Source: Acidaminococcaceae bacterium (GTDB lineage Bacteria > Bacillota > Negativicutes > Acidaminococcales > Acidaminococcaceae). Taken from it: 33,112 bases of DNA. The notes under the pieces were generated by a model. That model saw only the letters and a list, made by a program, of their open reading frames with translations. It was not told the origin of the DNA and did no database searches. Numbering within the stretch: position 1 is the stretch's first letter; each line of letters opens with the position of its first letter. Made by a program: the position numbers and the translations under genes. The stretch spans positions 1 to 33,112 of the forward strand of contig JAQVYX010000011.1 of the NCBI GenBank assembly GCA_029004715.1. The letters run 5' to 3'. Below are positions 26,893 through 33,112 of the stretch, in pieces.

Positions 26893-27414
26893 ATGAAAAT
26901 TTTAGTTATGTACTCCTCGCTAACGGGGAATACAAAGAAAGTTGCAGAGGCTATTACTGCAGCGTTACCTGAAGAAAGCACTTTGGTACAGGTGGCTGAT
27001 AAGCTTCCCATTCAAAATTATGATATTGTATTTTTGGGATTTTGGATTGACCGTAGCAGTGCCGATAATGCTATGGCGCAATTTATGCAACAAATGCATG
27101 ATGAGAATGTAGCACTTTTTGCCACATTGGGAGCTTATCCTAATACCGCTTATGCTAAGAAGTGTATGGAAAATGCTGTGGCTTTATTACCTAAGGACAA
27201 TACTGTGTTAGGCAAATTTCATTGTCAAGGTAAGCTAGCGGAGAAACTTGTGGAGAAATTTAAAACATTGCCACCGGAACATCCTCATGCCCTAACTCCG
27301 GAAAGGTTGATGCGGTACCAAAAAGCGGCTTCACATCCTGATGAAGTTGATCTTAAGGCTGTGGCCCAATTTGCAATCAAAGTAAGGGAAGAATTTATAA
27401 ATAAGCACCACTAA
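26893..27414 (+). CDS. Flavodoxin family protein
   Basis: MKILVMYSSLTGNTKKVAEAI FMN motif; GFWIDRSSADN, FATLGAYPNTAYAKKCMENA; ATG 26893 preceded by AAGGAGG. Confidence 0.9.
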   Translation: MKILVMYSSLTGNTKKVAEAITAALPEESTLVQVADKLPIQNYDIVFLGFWIDRSSADNAMAQFMQQMHDENVALFATLGAYPNTAYAKKCMENAVALLPKDNTVLGKFHCQGKLAEKLVEKFKTLPPEHPHALTPERLMRYQKAASHPDEVDLKAVAQFAIKVREEFINKHH

Positions 27415-27455
27415 CAAATTGCAAAAAAAGATATTTGCAGAAAAGGAGATTGTTT

Positions 27456-29414
27456 ATGAAGAACCACATTTCTAAGGTACAAGTGCTAGCAATTTCGGCT
27501 TTTGCTTTTTCGGTGTTTTGTACTGATATAGCTGCCGCTTCCGAACCGGAGGAGTTTAATCTTGATACTGTGCTTGTAACTGCTACGCGCACACCTATGA
27601 CAGAAAAGCAAATCCCCCAAGCTGTTCAGGTAATTACGGCTAAAGATATAGAAAATTTAGGTGCTGCAAATGTTACGGATGCCTTGCAATTAGCAGCTAA
27701 CGTAAATTTATCCAAGGCTGGCATGACAGGAAATCAAGTGTCTATTCGTGGAATGGATACGGCTCATACCTTAATTCTTATTGATGGGAAACGTATGGCT
27801 GCAGAGGATGCCAATAGTACGGCTAATGTTTATGAATTAAATCGTGTTAATGTTAGTGCTATTGAGCGGATAGAGATTGTACGCGGTAATGGTAGTGCTC
27901 TTTACGGAAGTGATGCGCTAGGTGGTGTTATCAATATTATCACTAAGAGGCCGGGGGTAGCTAAAGCTACTCTTGGGATTAATACAGGGACAGAAGAAAA
28001 AGGCACTTATCTGCATTATGATACAGGCAAACAAGGTAAATGGAGCATGAGCACATCTGCAAGAATTACCGATGTACGCAGCCAGCAATCTGATAGTGAT
28101 GATAGTACAAACATGAATGGGCCAAAGCGTTATATTGATTTTAAAGCTGATTATGATTTAGGTAAAGGTAAAGGGCTTACTTTTGATATGAGTCATTTAA
28201 AAGAACAACTCAGGGAATATTATGACGATGATCTTACTAGTTCTAAAGCAGTAATTGATCAGAAAGAATGGTTTGATAATACTAGATCAGCTTATGGATT
28301 GACCTATTATGGTAAGGATAGTAAAAATGATTATCAGCTACGAACTTATTATAATGTTTTAAAAAAAGAGTCACGAAAGACTAACAATGGTGTATGGAGT
28401 GACTTTGACCATATGCAGTACGAAACATTTGTTATAGATGGCAAGAACTCCAGCAAGTTAAATGAAAAGCATCTTTTAACTTATGGAGGTGAATACAGAA
28501 ATAATTTTGTGCGTGGAACACGGATGGGGACCGGAGGAGATAATACTTATGAAGACGATTACCTTGGTTTAGAGAAAACGGGATCAGAAAAGTCTCTGGA
28601 AAATTATTCCGCTTATGTCCAAGATGAATGGCAGATAAATGAAAAAATGTTTGTTATTCCTGCCTTACGGTATGATTATCATACTAGTTTTGGCTCAAAT
28701 ATAAGCCCTAAGCTAGGAACAACATATAATTTAAGTGACAGTACACGTTTGAAGGCAAACTATGGTAAAAGCTATAGAGCACCGACCATTAGTCTTTTAT
28801 ACTATGAGATGACTAGAAACATGGGCAAAAGGATTGTACAAGTATTAGGAAATCCGGATTTACAACCTGAAACATCTATATCTTTTGATTTTGGAATTGA
28901 GGCGGAAAAAGGCAATAATTGGGGTAAGCTTACATATTTCAATAATTCTGTCAGCAACCTTATTACATCAGAAACTGTTTCTAAAATAGGTACAAAAACT
29001 ATTGCCAGATATATAAATGTTAATAAAGCACAAATAAATGGTGTGGAAGCAGAGCTAGGAAGACATTTTAATAAACATTTATCTATTAAAACAACCTATA
29101 ATTGGCTAGATGCTATTGATAAAGAAACAAATGAAAGGCTAAATAATAGAGCAAAGAATAATGCTGCAATACAATTAACCTATACGGATAATAAACCCAA
29201 CCCGCTTACTGTGACCTTGTGGAATGAATGGAACTATGATTATCGCTATGATGACGTGAATTATGACTACAGTTCTACAAATTTTGTTATAAACAAGCAT
29301 TGGAATAAACATTTGAGCAGTTATTTTGGTATTAACAATATTTTTGATAAGGAAGTGGATGATCTTACTGTAAGTGGACGAAACTGGAGAATGGGTATGG
29401 AATATAGTTTTTAA
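27456..29414 (+). CDS. TonB-dependent outer-membrane receptor
   Basis: Signal peptide, NLDTVLVTATRTPMTEKQIPQAVQVITAKDI plug, RIEIVRGNGSALYGSDALGGVINIITKR, beta-barrel ending in NWRMGMEYSF; ATG 27456 with SD AAGGAG. Confidence 0.93.
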   Translation: MKNHISKVQVLAISAFAFSVFCTDIAAASEPEEFNLDTVLVTATRTPMTEKQIPQAVQVITAKDIENLGAANVTDALQLAANVNLSKAGMTGNQVSIRGMDTAHTLILIDGKRMAAEDANSTANVYELNRVNVSAIERIEIVRGNGSALYGSDALGGVINIITKRPGVAKATLGINTGTEEKGTYLHYDTGKQGKWSMSTSARITDVRSQQSDSDDSTNMNGPKRYIDFKADYDLGKGKGLTFDMSHLKEQLREYYDDDLTSSKAVIDQKEWFDNTRSAYGLTYYGKDSKNDYQLRTYYNVLKKESRKTNNGVWSDFDHMQYETFVIDGKNSSKLNEKHLLTYGGEYRNNFVRGTRMGTGGDNTYEDDYLGLEKTGSEKSLENYSAYVQDEWQINEKMFVIPALRYDYHTSFGSNISPKLGTTYNLSDSTRLKANYGKSYRAPTISLLYYEMTRNMGKRIVQVLGNPDLQPETSISFDFGIEAEKGNNWGKLTYFNNSVSNLITSETVSKIGTKTIARYINVNKAQINGVEAELGRHFNKHLSIKTTYNWLDAIDKETNERLNNRAKNNAAIQLTYTDNKPNPLTVTLWNEWNYDYRYDDVNYDYSSTNFVINKHWNKHLSSYFGINNIFDKEVDDLTVSGRNWRMGMEYSF

Positions 29415-29425
29415 TTAAGACATAA

Positions 29426-29680
29426 AAAGATATAACAGGTATAAATATCTTTAAATATGGTAAAAAATTTGTTGATGAGTTAGTTGCCTTGCTTAGAAAG
29501 GGCCAATGGGATGCGGCAAAAACCTTTGCACAGAATAAAAAAGGTGTTTTTGGTTGTATTCTTACTTAGGCAAGGAGAAAAGATGATGCTAAAGGTTATA
29601 GTAGTAATGGCTCAGGACAAGGTACTGATTATGAGCGTAATGGAAACTTAGTTTATATTAATGGTGAATTATTAAATTAA
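29426..29680 (+). pseudogene. Degenerate coding remnant with one in-frame stop
   Basis: Single frame reads KDITGINIFKYGKKFVDELVALLRKGQWDAAKTFAQNKKGVFGCILT*ARRKDDAKGYSSNGSGQGTDYERNGNLVYINGELLN*; no credible start. Confidence 0.35.
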
Positions 29681-29768
29681 GGATGCTAGCTTGATACAAA
29701 AAGGTATTATAGTTTTAATTCCTATAGTGGTCTGTGTTTTTAATGTTATCTAAATTAGTAAGTTAATT

Positions 29769-29844
29769 ATAGCCTGCAATGTCTGCTCCGTTGGAATTTC
29801 GTTTTAAACGACGATATTCTATAAGAAGAGTCATTGCAGGCTAT
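29769..29844. repeat. Inverted-repeat-bounded hairpin element
   Basis: ATAGCCTGCAATG (29769-29781) / CATTGCAGGCTAT (29832-29844), perfect 13 bp, with internal CGTTTTAAACG palindrome; followed by TGTTTT. Confidence 0.75.
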
Positions 29845-30089
29845 TGTTTTACTAATTTTTATATGCTATTTTATAAGTGGTATTATATAAAATTCCTTCT
29901 GTAATGAAGAATGGTAGAAATGAAGGCGTGCGATTTTGGGAAAAAATAGCCCTCCGAATATTAAGGCTAATATTGCTACTTATAGCAATCCCAATATACC
30001 ACTAGCAAAACCTTTAATTCCGGCTATAACAAATTTTGTAAAACAAATAGACGTAAAAAAATAATTTTTACTTACAAAGGAGAAATTAT

Positions 30090-31049
30090 ATGAAAATTGT
30101 AGTTTTAGATGGTTATGCAGAAAACCCAGGGGACTTGACTTGGTCAGCTTTAGAGAATTTGGGAAATCTTATGGTATATGATAGAACGGAAGAGACAAAA
30201 ATTGTAGAGAGAATTAATGATGCAGAAATAGTTATCGTCAACAAAACGAAGATTGATAAAACGGTATTAGATGCCTGCCCGGAAATTAGATATATTGGTG
30301 TTTTAGCAACGGGCTATAACAATATAGATATTGAATATGCAAAAAAAAGAGGAATTTTAGTGGCAAATGTTCCCACCTATGGAACTTTTGCTGTAGGACA
30401 GTTTGCTATTGCACTATTGCTGGAAATATGTCATAGGATTGGACATCATGATAAGGTTGTGCACGAAGGAAAGTGGACCAATAATCTTGACTGGTGTTTT
30501 TGGGATTATCCGCTAATAGAGTTGTCAGGAAAGACTATGGGAATCATTGGTTTTGGCCATATTGGTAAGACTACGGGCCGTATTGGTAAGGCTTTGGGCA
30601 TGAACATAATTGCCTATACCCCTAATCCTCAAGCTGAAGATAAAAAAGAGGTAGAGTTTGTAGATAAATTAGACGATTTTTTTGCTCAAGCGGACGTTGT
30701 TGTATTACATTGTCCACTATTTCCTGAAACAAAAGAAATCATAAACAAGACAAATATAGAAAAAATGAAAGACGGGGTCATCATTATTAACAATTCTCGT
30801 GGTGGATTGATTAATGAAAAAGATTTGGCTGGGGCATTAAAGAGTGGAAAGATTTATGCGGCTGGGTTAGATGTTGTAGCAACGGAACCCATAGATAAAG
30901 AAAATCCTTTACTTACGGCACCTAACTGCATTATTACTCCGCATATTTCTTGGGCAGCGAAGGAGAGCAGAAAACGATTATTAAATATAGCGGTTGAGAA
31001 TGTAGCTGCTTTTATAGCTGGAAAAGCTATAAATATAGTTAATAAATAA
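30090..31049 (+). CDS. D-2-hydroxyacid dehydrogenase (hydroxypyruvate/glycerate dehydrogenase-like)
   Basis: GKTMGIIGFGHIGKTTGRIGKALGMNIIAYTP NAD motif; ADVVVLHCPLFPETKEIINK, INNSRGGLINEKDLAGALKSGKIYAAGLDVV, ITPHISWA. Confidence 0.93.
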   Translation: MKIVVLDGYAENPGDLTWSALENLGNLMVYDRTEETKIVERINDAEIVIVNKTKIDKTVLDACPEIRYIGVLATGYNNIDIEYAKKRGILVANVPTYGTFAVGQFAIALLLEICHRIGHHDKVVHEGKWTNNLDWCFWDYPLIELSGKTMGIIGFGHIGKTTGRIGKALGMNIIAYTPNPQAEDKKEVEFVDKLDDFFAQADVVVLHCPLFPETKEIINKTNIEKMKDGVIIINNSRGGLINEKDLAGALKSGKIYAAGLDVVATEPIDKENPLLTAPNCIITPHISWAAKESRKRLLNIAVENVAAFIAGKAINIVNK

Positions 31050-31294
31050 ATTCATCTTTTGCAAGTCCAATTAAAAACTTAAATTGGAGTGACAAAGGTG
31101 TATAAATTAAGCAAAGCATGAAAAAAACTGTTCAGGACAGAGGATGAAAACATGCAGATACGTCAGTGTCTTTTTAAGGAGAATATACGTATTGCGTAAG
31201 AGGACTAAATGAAAAAGGTTCAAATTATTCGTAAAATAAAGGAGAAAAACGTTCGTATGAACGCATAGTGTTTACATTTTAACAGTTTATTTTG

Positions 31295-31323
31295 TTGACA
31301 AAAAAAATAATAAATGTGATAAT
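31295..31323 (+). promoter_or_regulatory. Putative sigma70 promoter upstream of the dipeptide ABC operon
   Basis: TTGACA-17 bp-GATAAT with extended -10 TG (TGTGATAAT). Confidence 0.65.
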
Positions 31324-31329
31324 ACTTTC

Positions 31330-31357
31330 AAGCAACGGTGTGAAAACACCGTTGCTT
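31330..31357 (+). terminator. Intrinsic-terminator-like hairpin at the predicted transcript start
   Basis: AAGCAACGGTGT-GAAA-ACACCGTTGCTT (12 bp) followed by TTATTTTTT. Confidence 0.75.
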
Positions 31358-31462
31358 TTATTTTTTATCTAGGGGGGATAGCGGTCTTTACAGTAAAGAA
31401 TAGAGTTTGTAGAGCTTCTATTCTAGCAATATCGTTAGTTTTTGGAGAAGGAGGGACAACAC

Positions 31463-32416
31463 ATGATTAGGTATGTATTAAAACGGCTGGTTATTTCTAT
31501 TCCCGTTCTTTTTCTGATTTCCGTCGGTGCCTTTATACTTGTACATCTTACACCAGGAGATCCGGCAGATATGTATATTTCACCGGACATGACTCAAGCA
31601 CAAATTGACCTTACACGGTCAGTTTTAGGCTTGGATAAACCCTGGCTTATCCAGTATTTTGAATGGATAAAGAATTTCATTAGCGGTAATTTTGGGTTTT
31701 CCTTTAGCAGCCGCCAGCCTGTAGCAGAAATTCTCGCACAGCGCTTTAATCCTACTCTGCTTTTGATGAGCGTAAGCTTGCTTGCAGCTTATCTTGCTGC
31801 AATTCCGCTGGGAATAATTGCAGCTTTAAACAAAAATTCATGGATTGACCGTTCTATTATTGGCTGGACATTTTTTAATGTTTCATTTCCACCCTTTTTT
31901 TTAGGTCTTGCGTTGATTTACGTTTTGGGAATAAAACTAGCGATTTTTCCCACAGGCGGAATGGTAGTTTTAGGACAGGAAAATGATATTGCAGGTCGAT
32001 TGATGCATTTGGTATTACCGGTAGTGGTTATGGCTTCTCAGTTTTCTGCGAATATGATCCGTTACGTTAGGGCTAGCGTATTAGATGTTTTAGACCAAAA
32101 CTATATTAGAACGGCAGTTTCCAAAGGATTATCAGAGCTACATATACTGTTTGCTCATATATTTAGAAATTCCTTGATTCCCATTATAACCGTAATAGGA
32201 ACAGATCTTCCGAAAATTATAGGGGGAGCGGTTATCACAGAACAAATATTTCAGTGGCCGGGAATAGGGTCATTAACAGTAGCGGCAATTAATTCTCGTG
32301 ATTATCCAATTTTGATGGCCATAGTTATCTTGTCTGCCGTTGCCGTCCTTTTAGCGAATTTATTAGTAGATGTATTGTACGCGGTAATTGATCCTCGTAT
32401 TAGATATGAAAAGTGA
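31463..32416 (+). CDS. Dipeptide/oligopeptide/nickel ABC transporter permease (DppB/OppB/NikB family)
   Basis: MIRYVLKRLVISIPVLFLISVGAFILVHLTPGDPAD; YVRASVLDVLDQNYIRTAVSKGLSE EAA-like loop; ATG 31463 with SD AAGGAGGG. Confidence 0.93.
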   Translation: MIRYVLKRLVISIPVLFLISVGAFILVHLTPGDPADMYISPDMTQAQIDLTRSVLGLDKPWLIQYFEWIKNFISGNFGFSFSSRQPVAEILAQRFNPTLLLMSVSLLAAYLAAIPLGIIAALNKNSWIDRSIIGWTFFNVSFPPFFLGLALIYVLGIKLAIFPTGGMVVLGQENDIAGRLMHLVLPVVVMASQFSANMIRYVRASVLDVLDQNYIRTAVSKGLSELHILFAHIFRNSLIPIITVIGTDLPKIIGGAVITEQIFQWPGIGSLTVAAINSRDYPILMAIVILSAVAVLLANLLVDVLYAVIDPRIRYEK

Positions 32417-32427
32417 GGTGCGTGAAA

Positions 32428-33112
32428 ATGAATACAGATAAATTTATGTTGGTAGGTGATGACGGAGCCTTCGGAAATTTAGCAGCAAGGGCAGTTTATG
32501 ACGGAATTGTGGATAAATCGGATGACGCTATGGAAGAGGTAGTGGAATCATGGGAGAAAATAACTTGGAGAAGATTTTGCAAAAACAAAGTGGCTTTGTG
32601 GAGTATGGTTTTGTTGTTAGGAATTGTACTAATGGCAGTGCTGGCTCCGGTTATTGCACCATTTAATCCCAATACTACAGTGGGGGACTTTGACGTTGCT
32701 CCTTCAGCAGCTCACCTTTTGGGGACTGATGATGTAGGACGAGATATTTTAAGCCGGTTAATTTATGGCTCACGGGTATCTTTAATCGTTGGTGTAGGTT
32801 CCGTATTTATTTATGCGCTTATAGGCATTACGCTGGGTCTGTTATCAGGTTATTTAGGAGGCACAGTTGATGGTGCTATTATGAGAATAACAGAGGTTTT
32901 CATGGCGTATCCTCATTTCATGATAATAATGGTAATTGTAAGTCTAATTGGCCCTAATATGATGACAGTCATGTTAGTTATGGGGGTTATGGGGTGGCCG
33001 CCTATCTGTCGCTGGGTGCGAGGAGAAGTTTTGAAGGTAAAGTCCATGGACTACATAGCATCGGCTGTAGTTACAGGCTATTCACCTTATACAATCGTTG
33101 CTAAGCATATTT
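32428..33112 (+). CDS. Dipeptide/oligopeptide/nickel ABC transporter permease (DppC/OppC/NikC family), 3'-truncated by window edge
   Basis: Open from ATG 32428 to window end: MNTDKFMLVGDDG...RFCKNKVALWSMVLLLGIVLMAVLAPVIAPFNP...HLLGTDDVGRDILSRLIYGSRVSL; not in the ORF track because it runs off the edge. Confidence 0.92.
   Translation, partial: MNTDKFMLVGDDGAFGNLAARAVYDGIVDKSDDAMEEVVESWEKITWRRFCKNKVALWSMVLLLGIVLMAVLAPVIAPFNPNTTVGDFDVAPSAAHLLGTDDVGRDILSRLIYGSRVSLIVGVGSVFIYALIGITLGLLSGYLGGTVDGAIMRITEVFMAYPHFMIIMVIVSLIGPNMMTVMLVMGVMGWPPICRWVRGEVLKVKSMDYIASAVVTGYSPYTIVAKHI

Noticed and set aside
29415-30089. CRISPR array or intact insertion sequence in the gene-poor stretch
   Set aside because: No regularly spaced direct repeats and no transposase ORF; only one inverted-repeat element.

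Overview
This 33 kb, low-GC window most likely comes from a diderm Firmicute (Negativicutes-like). That placement is inferred from Firmicutes-type genes such as DUF951 and panBCD co-occurring with a TonB-dependent receptor and a GT9 heptosyltransferase-like protein. In order the window holds: a branched-chain amino acid ABC operon (livH partial, livM, livG, livF) with a CBS-ACT regulator and DUF951; a GNAT; ychF; PHP and FAH-family enzymes; a convergent M48 protease; a MATE transporter; asparaginase and a tautomerase; a pantothenate operon (DUF2520, panB, panC, panD) behind a structured leader; a tandem pair of IRG/p47-like GTPases; GT9; a minus-strand K+ locus (KdpD/KdpE-like, TPR, two TrkA-like, TrkH, OB-fold protein); an iron/heme-type uptake operon (SBP, FecCD permease, ATPase, flavodoxin, TonB receptor) behind duplicated palindromes; a degenerate intergenic region; a D-2-hydroxyacid dehydrogenase; and the start of a dipeptide/nickel-type ABC operon. 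The observations most worth following up are the tandem bacterial IRG-like GTPases, the two AGTTAGC-N4-GCTAACT palindromes (one inside a 21-bp perfect inverted repeat over a consensus promoter), the pan-operon leader with a two-bulged-A hairpin and a terminator holding the Shine-Dalgarno, and the pairing of a truncated KdpD with Trk rather than Kdp. No CRISPR array, rRNA, tRNA or intact transposon was recognised.
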